Below, piece after piece: positions 34,544 to 45,061 of a stretch of 64,000 nt of DNA. Under the pieces are notes generated by a model. That model made no database searches and was not told the DNA's origin. It saw only the letters and a list, made by a program, of their open reading frames with translations. A program made the translations under genes and the position numbers. Source of the DNA: Rhodanobacter sp. FDAARGOS 1247 (GTDB lineage Bacteria; Pseudomonadota; Gammaproteobacteria; Xanthomonadales; Rhodanobacteraceae); assembly GCF_016889805.1 (NCBI RefSeq), contig NZ_CP069535.1:868001-932000 (forward strand). Reading direction: 5' to 3'. Each line of letters opens with the position of its first letter. Positions within the stretch are counted from its first letter, which is position 1.

Positions 34544-36943
34544 ATGTTCCCCTCTCTCGCACGTTCCCGCGCACCGTTCCGCAACGGGCGCATCCTCCTG
34601 GCCGTGATGCTGGCGACCTTCGCGGTCCCATGCATCGCCGCAAGCCATCCAGTCCATGGCGGCAGGTCTGCACCGGAAAAATCGGCTGTCGATGAAGCCA
34701 ATCCGCTGGTCGGCACCGCGCCATTGGACCGGCAGGTGTGGATCGGAAACGCGCCGCCGCCAGGCGAGCCGCTTTACACGGGCATGACCACGCCGGGCGC
34801 GAGCCTGCCGGAAAGCGCGACGGAAGCGGCCCCGGTCAACATCAACGCCGACCTCGGCTTCGCCACGGGCGTGCCCGTGGCCTATGACTACCGCCGCCCG
34901 ACGATGATCGGCTTCACCGGCGGCGGTTCGACCTATGGCGCGCGCGGTGAGCCCATGGTCATGCCGGTGGTGGGCGACTGGACCGTGCCGCCGGACTACG
35001 CGACGTCGTACTACGACAAGGCAACCGAGAAGGCATCGCCCGGTTACTACGCGGTCGACCTCGCAACGTTCCACACACGCGTCGAACTCACGGCGACGCA
35101 GTGGACCAGCCTGATGCGCTTCACGTTCCCCGAGAGCCACCGCTCGAATGTCGTGGTGAACCTGCGACGGGGAGGCGGCGACGTCGAGGTGGTCGGTGAC
35201 CACACCCTGCGCGGTGTCGCCACCGCCGGGCGCCGCGACAGGGACGCGGACGGCCCGTTCTTCGTGGCCGAGTTCTCGCGGCCCTTCACCCGCTTCGGCA
35301 CCTTCCGCGCCGAAATCACCGACAAGGACGAAGGGCTGGGCAGGGAGGACGTGCAGGCTGGCCGCCGCAAGATCTCGGGTGATTACGCGGGCGCCTATCT
35401 CACCTTCGACACCAGGGCAGGCGAGCAGGTGGTGGTGCGCATCGCCCACGGCCACAGCGCCGAAGAAGCCGAACAGCGGCTGAGGGCGCAGGACAGCGAC
35501 GCGGATTTCGACCGCGTGCACGCCAGGGCGCGTGCGGCATGGGCGCAACTGTTCGATCGCGTCGAAGTGAGCGGAGGCACGCCGAAGCAGCGCATGCTGT
35601 TCTACTCCACGCTCTACCACTCCTTTGCCAGCCCGCGCATGGTCGCCCGCCAGGGCGAGCACTATACGGACGCCGACGGCCATGACCAGGTCGCGGACTA
35701 CGACCACTACGGGCCGGTGCCGTTCTGGGATACGGGACGCAACCAGATCGTGCTGCTGATGTTGCTCCAGCCGACTGTCGTGAAGGACATCATGCGTTCC
35801 GAGCTGGACCGCGCCCGCGAGCGCGGCTACATGAACACCTCGTTCCATGGCGACCATGCGGTATTCCTCTACGACGGTGCATGGCAGCGCGGCATCGACT
35901 TCGACTACGTCGGCGCCTACGAGTACCTGCGCAAGAACGCCACCGATCCGAAGGGGCCGCGCGGCTACCTGGCCGAATACGCGAAGCAGGGCTGGATCTC
36001 CGACGTCGTGCCGGACGGAAACCCCAGCCCGCCTTACGCCGGCGGCAAGGCGGGCGTCGCCACCACGCTTGAATACGCGTGGGATGACCATGCACTGGCG
36101 GATTTCGCCCGGCGGCTCGGCAAGACGGAGGATGCGGCGATGTTCGAGCGCCGCGCTTCGAACTACCGCAACGTGTTCGATCCGTCGGTCGGCTTCATGC
36201 GCGGCAGGACCGCCGACGGCAAGTGGATCTCGCCGTTCGATCCGGCCGAGCCGTACTACAACTTCATGATGAAGGAAGCGTCGGGGTGGTCCACGCTGTG
36301 GCTGGTGCCGCACGACGTGCAGGGCTTGATGAACCTGCTGGGCGGACGCGACGCCTTCAACGCCAAGCTCGACGCCTTCTTCGCCACGCCTTACCAGCCC
36401 CAGGGCATCTGCCGCGACTGCACGGGCATGATCGGCCAGTACGTGCAGGGCAACCAGCCGGACCAGCAGGCGGCCTATCTCTATGCCTGGAGCGGCCAGC
36501 CCTGGAAGACGCAGGCGCTGACGCGCCGCATCCTCGCCGACTTGTATGGCAGCGATGCCACCGGCTACGGCTATCCCGGCATGGACGACCAGGGCTCCAC
36601 CTCATCCTGGTACGTGCTCAGCGCGATGGGCTTCTATCCGGTCGACCCCTCCAGCCCCGACTACATCCTCGGCAGCCCGATCTTCGATCGCGTCCGCCTG
36701 CACATGGGCAACGAAAAGGTGCTCGAGATCGACGCGCGCAACAACTCGGCGAAGAACATCTACATCCAGTCCGCGACGCTCAACGGCAAGCCGTGGACCA
36801 GGCCCTGGTTCAGCCATGCGGACATCGCCAACGGCGCCACCCTGGTGCTCACGATGGGCCCCGAGCCGAACAAGGCGTGGGGCGCCCGCCCGCGGGATGC
36901 GCCGCCTTCCATGACGGCGCGGGGCGAGACTCACGAGGAATAG
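34544..36943 (+). CDS. GH92 family glycosidase with Gln in place of the general-acid Glu
   Basis: Protein of 799 residues. A signal peptide (about 1-32, MFPSLARSRAPFRNGRILLAVM...) directs export. The N-terminal beta-domain begins with ANPLVGT, and the alpha-barrel carries GH92 motifs: FWDTGRNQ, MNTSFHGDHAVF, VPDGNPSPPYAGGKAG, YAWSGQPWKTQ and GYGYPGMDDQGSTSSWYVLSAMGFYPV. D681 and D682 (GMDDQG) match the metal and base Asp pair. The usual GNEPS acid motif reads GNQPD with Q638, so the acid is missing. Known GH92 enzymes with this change act on mannose-1-phosphate diesters. It lies between the receptor and GH2 genes, so it is probably periplasmic or cell-surface and works on mannans or mannosyl-phosphate. 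Confidence 0.9.
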   Translation: MFPSLARSRAPFRNGRILLAVMLATFAVPCIAASHPVHGGRSAPEKSAVDEANPLVGTAPLDRQVWIGNAPPPGEPLYTGMTTPGASLPESATEAAPVNINADLGFATGVPVAYDYRRPTMIGFTGGGSTYGARGEPMVMPVVGDWTVPPDYATSYYDKATEKASPGYYAVDLATFHTRVELTATQWTSLMRFTFPESHRSNVVVNLRRGGGDVEVVGDHTLRGVATAGRRDRDADGPFFVAEFSRPFTRFGTFRAEITDKDEGLGREDVQAGRRKISGDYAGAYLTFDTRAGEQVVVRIAHGHSAEEAEQRLRAQDSDADFDRVHARARAAWAQLFDRVEVSGGTPKQRMLFYSTLYHSFASPRMVARQGEHYTDADGHDQVADYDHYGPVPFWDTGRNQIVLLMLLQPTVVKDIMRSELDRARERGYMNTSFHGDHAVFLYDGAWQRGIDFDYVGAYEYLRKNATDPKGPRGYLAEYAKQGWISDVVPDGNPSPPYAGGKAGVATTLEYAWDDHALADFARRLGKTEDAAMFERRASNYRNVFDPSVGFMRGRTADGKWISPFDPAEPYYNFMMKEASGWSTLWLVPHDVQGLMNLLGGRDAFNAKLDAFFATPYQPQGICRDCTGMIGQYVQGNQPDQQAAYLYAWSGQPWKTQALTRRILADLYGSDATGYGYPGMDDQGSTSSWYVLSAMGFYPVDPSSPDYILGSPIFDRVRLHMGNEKVLEIDARNNSAKNIYIQSATLNGKPWTRPWFSHADIANGATLVLTMGPEPNKAWGARPRDAPPSMTARGETHEE

Positions 36944-36946
36944 CAG

Positions 36947-38812
36947 ATGACGTGGAGCATCAAGACATGGCGTGCGCGCGCCTGGATCGGCATGACCCTG
37001 GCAATGGGTTTTGCGTCGATGGCGATGGCGGCGGACAAGCAGGCTACGTGGAGCGGCAAGGTGGCGCCGCTGGCGACACCGTGGACGGCCGAAGTGTCGC
37101 CCGGCAACGCATTGCCCGACTATCCGCGGCCGCAGCTGGCGCGCCCGTCACTGGAACATCCCCGGTGGATGAGCCTGAACGGCCTGTGGCAGTACGCGGT
37201 GGCCGATGGTCGAGGCGCACCGCCGTTCGGCCGGGCGCTGAAGAGCTCGGTGCTGGTGCCGTATCCGATCGAATCGGTGCTCTCGGGCGTGCAGATGCAT
37301 GCGGACTTCATGTTCTACCGGCGACTGGTGGACGTCCCGGCGGACTTCACGGCGCAGGGCCAGCATGTGCGGCTGAACTTCGGCGCGGTGGCCCAGGACG
37401 CCACGGTGTATGTCAACGGCAAGCAGGTGGTCCGGCATACGGGCGGCTATACGTCGTTCGGCGCGGACATCACGCAGGCGCTGCGCCCGCACGGCCCGCA
37501 GGAGATCGTCGTTGCGGTGCATGCACCGGTGGACGGCGCCAATGTGATGGTTGGCAAGCAGCGGCTGAAACCCGAAGGCATCTTCTACACCGCGGCCTCG
37601 GGCATCTGGCAGTCGGTGTGGCTGGAGCCGGTGCCGGCGACCAGCCTGGCGCAACTGACCTTCACGCCGGCACGCAGCCTGGATGCCTTCACGGTGACTG
37701 CGAAGCTGCAAGGCGGTGGCGGGGATGCCACGCTGCATGTCGTCGCTTATGCGGATGGCAAGGCGGTGGGCGAGGCGAGCGGACCGGCCGGCAAGCCGCT
37801 GCGTCTGCCCATCGGTCATCCGCGCCTGTGGAGTCCGGCAGATCCCTTCCTGTACATCTTCAAGGCCACCCTCGCCAAGGGCGATCAACGCGATGAAGTG
37901 ACCAGCTATGCCGGCCTGCGCACGATTGCCGTGGAGAAGGTGGGTGGACGCAACCGCATCGTGCTGAACGGCAAGCCGACCTTCCTGCTGGCCACGCTGG
38001 ACCAGGGCTACTGGCCGGACGGCATCTACACCGCGCCCACCGACGCGGCGCTCAGGTTCGACATCCGGAAGACCAAAGACCTGGGCTTCAACACCATCCG
38101 CAAGCACATCAAGGTGGAGCCGGCGCGCTGGTACTACTGGGCCGACCGCATCGGCATCATGGTGTGGCAGGACATGCCGGCGCTGCCGAACGGCCGCAAC
38201 GAAAAGCTCGGCGACGCCGACAAGGCCGGTTTCCGCGCCGACGTCTCGGCGATCATCGAGCAACTCAAGGGCGAGACCTCGATCATCGGCTGGATTCCGT
38301 TCAACGAAGGCTGGGGCCAGTGGAGCATCCCGGCGGCCGCCGAGCTGGCAGCGCAGATCAGGCAGCTCGATTCCTCGCGTCTGGTCGATGCGCGCAGCGG
38401 TGCCAATTGCTGCGACACCAAGGGAGATCCGCATGCTGGCGACGTCTACGACGTGCATGACTACCAGGGCCCCGGCCTGCCCAGCCCGGACGCGACGCGC
38501 GCCTCCATGGACGGCGAGCACGGTGGCCTGACCCTGGGCGTGCCCGGTCATGTCTGGCCCAACACGGCCATCAACCCGTACGGCGATGTGAAAGACAGCG
38601 CGGCGCTGACCGCCGGCTACGTCGCCAATACCGCCGTGCTGCGCGACAAGGGTCCAGCCATCGGTGTGTCCGGCAGCGTCTATACCCAGATCACCGACGT
38701 CGAAGGCGAGCACAACGGCTTGTTCACCTATGACCGCAAGGTCGAGAAGGTGGACGCTGCCAGGGTGCATGCGATCAACGCGGAGACGATACGCGCCAAT
38801 GGGCAACCCTGA
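36947..38812 (+). CDS. Glycoside hydrolase family 2 protein, exported
   Basis: Protein of 621 residues, starting 3 bases after the GH92 stop and preceded by GAGGAA. Signal peptide ends near residue 28 (MGFASMAMA|ADKQ). The order is GH2 sugar-binding domain (residues about 70-215, WMSLNGLWQYAVADG and FNFGAVAQDATVYVNGK-type motifs), Ig-like domain (about 220-330), and TIM barrel (about 340-600). The general acid/base is E454 in IPFNEGWGQW and the nucleophile candidate is E524 in MDGEHGGL. Substrate may be a beta-mannoside, beta-galactoside or beta-glucuronide; sequence alone does not decide. Last gene of the glycan operon. Confidence 0.88.
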   Translation: MTWSIKTWRARAWIGMTLAMGFASMAMAADKQATWSGKVAPLATPWTAEVSPGNALPDYPRPQLARPSLEHPRWMSLNGLWQYAVADGRGAPPFGRALKSSVLVPYPIESVLSGVQMHADFMFYRRLVDVPADFTAQGQHVRLNFGAVAQDATVYVNGKQVVRHTGGYTSFGADITQALRPHGPQEIVVAVHAPVDGANVMVGKQRLKPEGIFYTAASGIWQSVWLEPVPATSLAQLTFTPARSLDAFTVTAKLQGGGGDATLHVVAYADGKAVGEASGPAGKPLRLPIGHPRLWSPADPFLYIFKATLAKGDQRDEVTSYAGLRTIAVEKVGGRNRIVLNGKPTFLLATLDQGYWPDGIYTAPTDAALRFDIRKTKDLGFNTIRKHIKVEPARWYYWADRIGIMVWQDMPALPNGRNEKLGDADKAGFRADVSAIIEQLKGETSIIGWIPFNEGWGQWSIPAAAELAAQIRQLDSSRLVDARSGANCCDTKGDPHAGDVYDVHDYQGPGLPSPDATRASMDGEHGGLTLGVPGHVWPNTAINPYGDVKDSAALTAGYVANTAVLRDKGPAIGVSGSVYTQITDVEGEHNGLFTYDRKVEKVDAARVHAINAETIRANGQP

Positions 38813-38998
38813 GACTCGCGCGCGGCAGGTCCCGGTCCCTTCGCCCGCCTGCCGCCACGGCTGAGCCGACGTGCGCGAGAGCGCCCGACCCGGTCAGAGC
38901 GCCAGCAGGGTTTCAAACGATCTTCCCGCCGTTCGACATCCGGCGGGTTCGCGATTTTCCGTCAGGCAGGCGAGGGTGCCGCCAGTTCAGGCAGACGA

Positions 38999-40666
<1,668 letters not shown>

Positions 40667-40755
40667 GCAACCTCCGAAAGCGGGCGCCGCGCCGCCGACA
40701 GGCGGGCGCGGAAAGGGGATTCACCAAACCGGGCATTATAAGCGAGGAGGGGGTG

Positions 40756-40787
40756 GAGTGCCTTTTCGCCAGGACGAAAAGGCACTC
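40756..40787. repeat. 13-bp perfect hairpin between tetR and ettA
   Basis: GAGTGCCTTTTCG (40756-40768), loop CCAGGA, then CGAAAAGGCACTC (40775-40787). Flanking GGGGT and ACCCC extend the dyad imperfectly. The outer sequence CACTCTGACCCC resembles palindromic repeats seen in related genomes, by memory. It follows the tetR stop on the minus strand and may serve as its 3' end. Confidence 0.55.
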
Positions 40788-40810
40788 TGACCCCGCTCAG
40801 GCCTACCCGG

Positions 40811-41419
40811 CTATTTGCGCCGTCGCGACGGAGCGGGCGCCGGGGCCAGGCCGGCCAGCAGCAGGTCGAGCAGTTGGGCGAACGCCGCGTCCTCGCCCGG
40901 TTGACCCCAGAGGTGGGAAAGCCCCGGGTAGTGGAAGCGCGCCGTGGCATCGAACAGGGCTCGTGCGGTGGCGGCGGGATCGAGCTGGCGGAAGTCGCCA
41001 CTGGCTACGCCGGCGGCAAGGATCGAGGCGATCTGCTGCTGCATGCGTCCCTTGTGCTCGGCGATGGCCTCGCCCGCTTCCGCCGCCAGCGCGCTGTAGG
41101 TGGCGAACAGCTCGGGGTCACCCAGCACGTTGTCACGCTTGGCCTGGCGCAGGGTGGAGAACCACTGGCGCAGGCGCGCCGGCGGCGGCGTGCGGCTGTT
41201 GGCGATCGCCTGCAACGGCGCCATCGACCGCGCCAGCCAGCCGCGCAGGACCGCCTCGCGCAGCGCCGCCTTGCTGGCGAAATGGCGGTACACGCTGCCG
41301 TGGCTGACCCCGAGCGCCTGCGCCACGTCGACCACGGTCGCCTTGCCGGGCCCGTAGCGGCGCAGGACATCCTCGGCGGCAGCGAGGATGCGTTCGGGGG
41401 TGAGTACGGAGTCGTTCAT
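40811..41419 (-). CDS. TetR/AcrR family transcriptional regulator
   Basis: Protein of 202 residues. The N-terminal helix-turn-helix is at about 28-52 (ATVVDVAQALGVSHGSVYRHFASKAAL). The C-terminal helical domain binds an unknown ligand. The ATG overlaps the stop of the upstream NmrA-type gene (ATGA), so the two are co-transcribed. A perfect 14-bp dyad overlaps the operon promoter at 42453-42486, which strongly suggests autorepression and repression of the reductase. Confidence 0.92.
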   Translation of the reverse strand: MNDSVLTPERILAAAEDVLRRYGPGKATVVDVAQALGVSHGSVYRHFASKAALREAVLRGWLARSMAPLQAIANSRTPPPARLRQWFSTLRQAKRDNVLGDPELFATYSALAAEAGEAIAEHKGRMQQQIASILAAGVASGDFRQLDPAATARALFDATARFHYPGLSHLWGQPGEDAAFAQLLDLLLAGLAPAPAPSRRRK

Positions 41420-42312
41420 GCCGCCGATTCAAGCACATCGAGCGTGGCGCAGACGAGTTCGTCCGCCACGTAACCCAGCGGGATGCGGCCGCACACGTGC
41501 TCCGTCGCGCGCTTCTCGAAGCCGATCCAGCCGCTGTTGAAGCCGTCCAGCATGGCGATGCGCGGTGCGGTGCGATCGGCCGGCATGCCCTCGTCCACGA
41601 AGCGCGCCGCCCATTGTTCGCGCGGTATCGCGATCGTCTCCACGTCGTGCTCCAGCACGGCGGCCAGCGACTGCGCCATGTCGAGCGGGCTGTAGCGTCG
41701 CGGACCCTCCACCTCGATCACCCGGCGACCGAACCAGGTTTCCTCCAGCGTGTTGGCGACGGTGCGCCCCACATCGTCGGTGGAGACCATCGGTATCGAG
41801 CGGTCGAGCGGCTGCAGGTGGCTGGCAAGCCGCCCCTCGAATTGCGCCAGCGGCACATCCCAGCGCAGGTTCTCCATGAACCAGGCGGCGCGCACGTGGG
41901 CGCGCGGCATCGGCAGCGCGTCCAGCGCCTGTTCCAGCAGGTGCAGCTGGGTGATCAGGCCCAGGTCGCGTTCCTGTTGGGCGCCGATCGACGACAGCGC
42001 CACGATCTTCGGCGGCTGTGCCTTGCGCAGGGCGGCGGTCAGCGTGTCGATCAGGGCGCGCGGTTCGGCGAAGTCCGCATCGGGCGTGAAGTTGGCTGGC
42101 AGCATCACGAACACGCCTTCGACGCCGGTGAAGGCCGCGGCCAGTGCCTTCGCGTCCGACCAGTCGGCGACGGCGATCTCCACGCCGCGTGCGGCCCACG
42201 CCGCGGCCCTGCTCCTGTTGCGCACGATGGCGCGCACGCGCTCGCCGCGCTCCAGCAGGTACTTCGCGGCGGCGCTGCCGACCTGCCCGGTGATGCCCAT
42301 GATGGCGTACAT
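41416..42312 (-). CDS. NmrA-like NAD(P)-binding protein (SDR-type reductase family)
   Basis: Protein of 298 residues from ATG 42312 (MYAIMGITGQVGSAAAKYLLERG). The Rossmann motif GITGQVGSAA is near residues 6-15, and the conserved motif VEGVFVMLPANF about 68-80. No Tyr-x3-Lys catalytic pair is visible, so it is an atypical or regulatory SDR, as is usual for NmrA and related quinone-oxidoreductase-like proteins. It is the first gene of an operon with TetR. Upstream in-frame codons to 42471 cross the operator and are rejected. Confidence 0.85.
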   Translation of the reverse strand: MYAIMGITGQVGSAAAKYLLERGERVRAIVRNRSRAAAWAARGVEIAVADWSDAKALAAAFTGVEGVFVMLPANFTPDADFAEPRALIDTLTAALRKAQPPKIVALSSIGAQQERDLGLITQLHLLEQALDALPMPRAHVRAAWFMENLRWDVPLAQFEGRLASHLQPLDRSIPMVSTDDVGRTVANTLEETWFGRRVIEVEGPRRYSPLDMAQSLAAVLEHDVETIAIPREQWAARFVDEGMPADRTAPRIAMLDGFNSGWIGFEKRATEHVCGRIPLGYVADELVCATLDVLESAA

Positions 42313-42442
42313 GTGATGTCCTCGAAGAAGGGAGGGAGGGTGTCCAGCGGAGTCGGGCTGGCTGTCGGGCGCCGCCGCGAGTGCAGGGGATGGCCGTTGC
42401 CGGTTGGCTGGTCGGCCCGAGGGCTGCGTTCGACGCGTGCCG

Positions 42443-42486
42443 ATGTTAGACAATTGACTGACAGATTTCAATATCTGTCAGTCAAT
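42443..42486 (-). promoter_or_regulatory. Promoter and TetR-type operator of the NmrA-tetR operon
   Basis: On the minus strand TTGAAA (42466-42471) and TAACAT (42443-42448) are 17 bases apart. A perfect dyad overlaps them: ATTGACTGACAGAT (42453-42466), 6-base spacer, complement (42473-42486). Repressor bound there would block RNA polymerase. The first gene starts 131 bp downstream. Confidence 0.75.
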
Positions 42487-42543
42487 TATTCAAACCACGC
42501 CTGCACCGGGATGCCATCAGTGGCCGGAAACGCCCGTCGGGGC

Positions 42544-42549
42544 TACACT
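42544..42549 (+). promoter_or_regulatory. Candidate -10 (TACACT) for glyA
   Basis: GGGCTACACT lies 35 bp before the glyA ATG, as it does before the DUF4197 gene. No strong -35 is seen. Confidence 0.4.
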
Positions 42550-42584
42550 TTCGAACTTCCCCGCCCGCCACTCACGAGGTCAGA

Positions 42585-43838
42585 ATGTTCCCCAAGGACT
42601 GCACGATTGCCGGTTACGACGACGAACTGGCCAAGGCCATCGCCGATGAAGGCCGCCGCCAGGAAGATCATGTCGAGCTGATCGCCTCGGAGAACTACGC
42701 CAGCCCGCGAGTGATGGAAGCGCAGGGTTCGAAGCTGACCAACAAGTACGCCGAGGGTTACCCGGGCAAGCGCTACTACGGCGGTTGCGAGTACGTGGAC
42801 GTGGCCGAGAAGCTGGCGATCGACCGCCTGAAGCAGCTGTTCGACTGCGACTACGCCAACGTGCAGCCGCACTCCGGCTCGCAGGCGAACCAGGCGGTGT
42901 ACCTGGCGCTGCTGCAGCCGGGCGACACGATTCTCGGCATGTCGCTCGCCCATGGCGGCCATCTCACCCACGGCGCCAAGGTCAACATCAGCGGCAAGCT
43001 GTTCAACGCGGTGCAGTACGGCGTCGATGAAAATGGCCTGATCGATTACGACGAAGTGCAGCGCCTCGCCACCGAACACCAGCCGAAGATGCTGGTCGGC
43101 GGCTTCAGCGCCTACTCGCAGGTGGTCGACTGGGCGCGCATGCGCCAGATCGCCGATTCGGTCGGCGCGCTGTTCTTCGTCGACATGGCCCACGTCGCCG
43201 GCCTGGTCGCCGCCGGCGTGTACCCGAGCCCGCTGCCGCATGCGCACGTGGTCACCTCGACCACCCACAAGACCCTGCGCGGTCCGCGCGGCGGCATCAT
43301 CGTGAGCAAGGGCGCCGGCGAAGAGATCGAGAAGAAGCTGCAGTCGATCGTGTTCCCCGGCATCCAGGGCGGTCCGCTGATGCACGTGATCGCGGCCAAG
43401 GCGGTGGCGTTCAAGGAAGCGCTGGAGCCGGCGTTCAAGACTTACCAGGCCCAGGTGGTGAAGAACGCCAAGGCGATGGCGAAGACCTTCATCGAGCGCG
43501 GCTACAAGATCGTTTCCGGCGGCACCGAGAACCACCTGATGCTGGTCGACATGATCGGCAAGGAAGTCACCGGCAAGGCGGCCGAGGAAGCGCTGGGCAA
43601 GGCGCACATCACGGTCAACAAGAACGCCGTGCCGAACGACCCGCGCAAGCCGTTCGTCACCTCCGGCCTGCGCGTCGGCTCGCCCGCCGTCACCACCCGC
43701 GGCTACATGGAAGGGGACGTGATCGAACTGACGCAGTGGATCTGCGACGTGCTGGACGCGCCGGACGACGAGGCGGTGATCGCCCGCGTGCGTGAGGCGG
43801 TGACGGCGCAGTGCAAGAAGTTTCCGGTCTACGGCTGA
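42585..43838 (+). CDS. glyA: Serine hydroxymethyltransferase
   Basis: Protein of 417 residues, [19 protein letters not shown]. The PLP Lys is K229 in [12 protein letters not shown], at the same number as in E. coli. It interconverts serine and glycine with tetrahydrofolate, supplying one-carbon units. Signature segments: [13 protein letters not shown] near 100 and [12 protein letters not shown] near 253. It is followed nine bases later by an amidotransferase-like gene, then nrdR and the riboflavin genes, the normal glyA-nrdR-rib order with one inserted gene. Confidence 0.97.
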   Translation: MFPKDCTIAGYDDELAKAIADEGRRQEDHVELIASENYASPRVMEAQGSKLTNKYAEGYPGKRYYGGCEYVDVAEKLAIDRLKQLFDCDYANVQPHSGSQANQAVYLALLQPGDTILGMSLAHGGHLTHGAKVNISGKLFNAVQYGVDENGLIDYDEVQRLATEHQPKMLVGGFSAYSQVVDWARMRQIADSVGALFFVDMAHVAGLVAAGVYPSPLPHAHVVTSTTHKTLRGPRGGIIVSKGAGEEIEKKLQSIVFPGIQGGPLMHVIAAKAVAFKEALEPAFKTYQAQVVKNAKAMAKTFIERGYKIVSGGTENHLMLVDMIGKEVTGKAAEEALGKAHITVNKNAVPNDPRKPFVTSGLRVGSPAVTTRGYMEGDVIELTQWICDVLDAPDDEAVIARVREAVTAQCKKFPVYG

Positions 43839-43847
43839 GCCATCGGC

Positions 43848-44546
43848 ATGCACGCGCTTCAGGTCGGGTTGATCGGTGACCACAACGATGAAGTGGTCGC
43901 CCATCGCGCCATTCCGGTGGCATTGGACATGGCGGCGGCCGCCTGCGGCGTGGCGGTCGAACCGATATGGGTACCGACCGAACAGGTCGGTGATGGCGCG
44001 TCGCTGGCGGAGTTCGATGGACTCTGGTGTGTGCCGGCCAGTCCGTACCGCAGCATGGACGGCGCGCTCACGGCGATCCGGGTGGCGCGCGAGCGGCACG
44101 TTCCGTTCCTGGGCACCTGCGGCGGTTTCCAGCACGCCATGATCGAATATGCGCGCAACGTACTCGGCTGGGCCGACGCCGAGCATGCCGAGACGGCGCC
44201 GCAGGCCCGGCGCCAGGTCATCGTGCCGCTGCTGTGCTCGCTGGTCGAGGTGACCGATGCCGTGCACCTGGTCGAGGGCTCCCGGCTGGCGCGGGCCTAT
44301 GCTGCCAATTCAATCGTCGAGGGCTATCACTGCAGCTACGGCTTGAGTCCCGATTTCCGGGGGGCGCTTGCGGACGGTCCGTTGCGGGTTTGTGCCGTGG
44401 ACGATGCGGACGACGTACGCGGGGTCGAACTGGACGGCCATCCGTTCTTCGTCGCCACCCTGTTCCAGCACGAGCGGGGCGCCTTGCAGGGGCGGTTGCC
44501 GCCCGCCGTGCGTGCTTTCGTGCAGACGATGGCCGACACTTACTGA
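43848..44546 (+). CDS. CTP-synthase C-terminal-like class I glutamine amidotransferase
   Basis: Protein of 232 residues, resembling the glutaminase half of CTP synthase without the kinase half. The oxyanion strand and nucleophile region is [14 protein letters not shown] with C91. The usual C-terminal triad motif FHPE is replaced by LFQHE, so the canonical catalytic His is shifted or missing, and true glutaminase activity is uncertain. It lies between glyA and nrdR, 9 bp after glyA and 2 bp before nrdR, so it belongs to the same transcript. Similar stand-alone proteins are known (some as selenoproteins) without a firm function. Confidence 0.78.
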   Translation: MHALQVGLIGDHNDEVVAHRAIPVALDMAAAACGVAVEPIWVPTEQVGDGASLAEFDGLWCVPASPYRSMDGALTAIRVARERHVPFLGTCGGFQHAMIEYARNVLGWADAEHAETAPQARRQVIVPLLCSLVEVTDAVHLVEGSRLARAYAANSIVEGYHCSYGLSPDFRGALADGPLRVCAVDDADDVRGVELDGHPFFVATLFQHERGALQGRLPPAVRAFVQTMADTY

Positions 44547-44548
44547 CC

Positions 44549-45061
44549 ATGCACTGCCCCTTCTGCCAGCACGAAGACACCCGCGTGATCGATTCGCGAC
44601 TGACCGAGGATGGCAGCACCGTGCGTCGCCGGCGCGAGTGCCCGCAGTGCGGCGAGCGCTTCAATACGTACGAAACCGCCGAGCTGAAATTGCCGACGAT
44701 CGTGAAGAGCGGCGAACGGCGCGAGACGTTCGACGAGCGCAAGCTGCGGGTGAGTTTCGAGCGTGCGCTGCAGAAGCGGCCGGTGGCCAGCCACGACGTG
44801 GATGCCGCGGTGCGCGCGATCATCAACGACTTGCGCCGCAGCGGCGAGCGCGAGGTGCCCTCGCGCCAGCTCGGCGAGCTGGTGATGCGCGAGCTGAAGA
44901 ACCTCGACCAGGTCGCCTACGTGCGCTTCGCCTCGGTCTATCGCAAGTTCGAGGACGTGCAGGCGTTCCGCGAGGAGATCGAGCGGCTCGAGCGCGACCT
45001 GCCGGGACTGGCCGATCTGCAGCTGCCCCTGCTCGGTGGCGGCAAGCGCGAAGGCAAGTGA
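44549..45061 (+). CDS. nrdR: Transcriptional repressor NrdR
   Basis: Protein of 170 residues. Zinc ribbon at the N-terminus ([18 protein letters not shown] and [12 protein letters not shown], four Cys) and an ATP-cone domain (about 45-135, [16 protein letters not shown]). It represses ribonucleotide reductase genes when ATP/dATP is bound. ATG 44549 is set by the zinc ribbon. Its last four bases overlap the GTG start of ribD. No NrdR box is seen in the window. Confidence 0.96.
   Translation: MHCPFCQHEDTRVIDSRLTEDGSTVRRRRECPQCGERFNTYETAELKLPTIVKSGERRETFDERKLRVSFERALQKRPVASHDVDAAVRAIINDLRRSGEREVPSRQLGELVMRELKNLDQVAYVRFASVYRKFEDVQAFREEIERLERDLPGLADLQLPLLGGGKREGK

Noticed and set aside
31480..34716. 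1078-codon minus-strand frame opposite the TonB receptor
   Set aside because: Shadow frame; the receptor has signal peptide, plug and final barrel strand.
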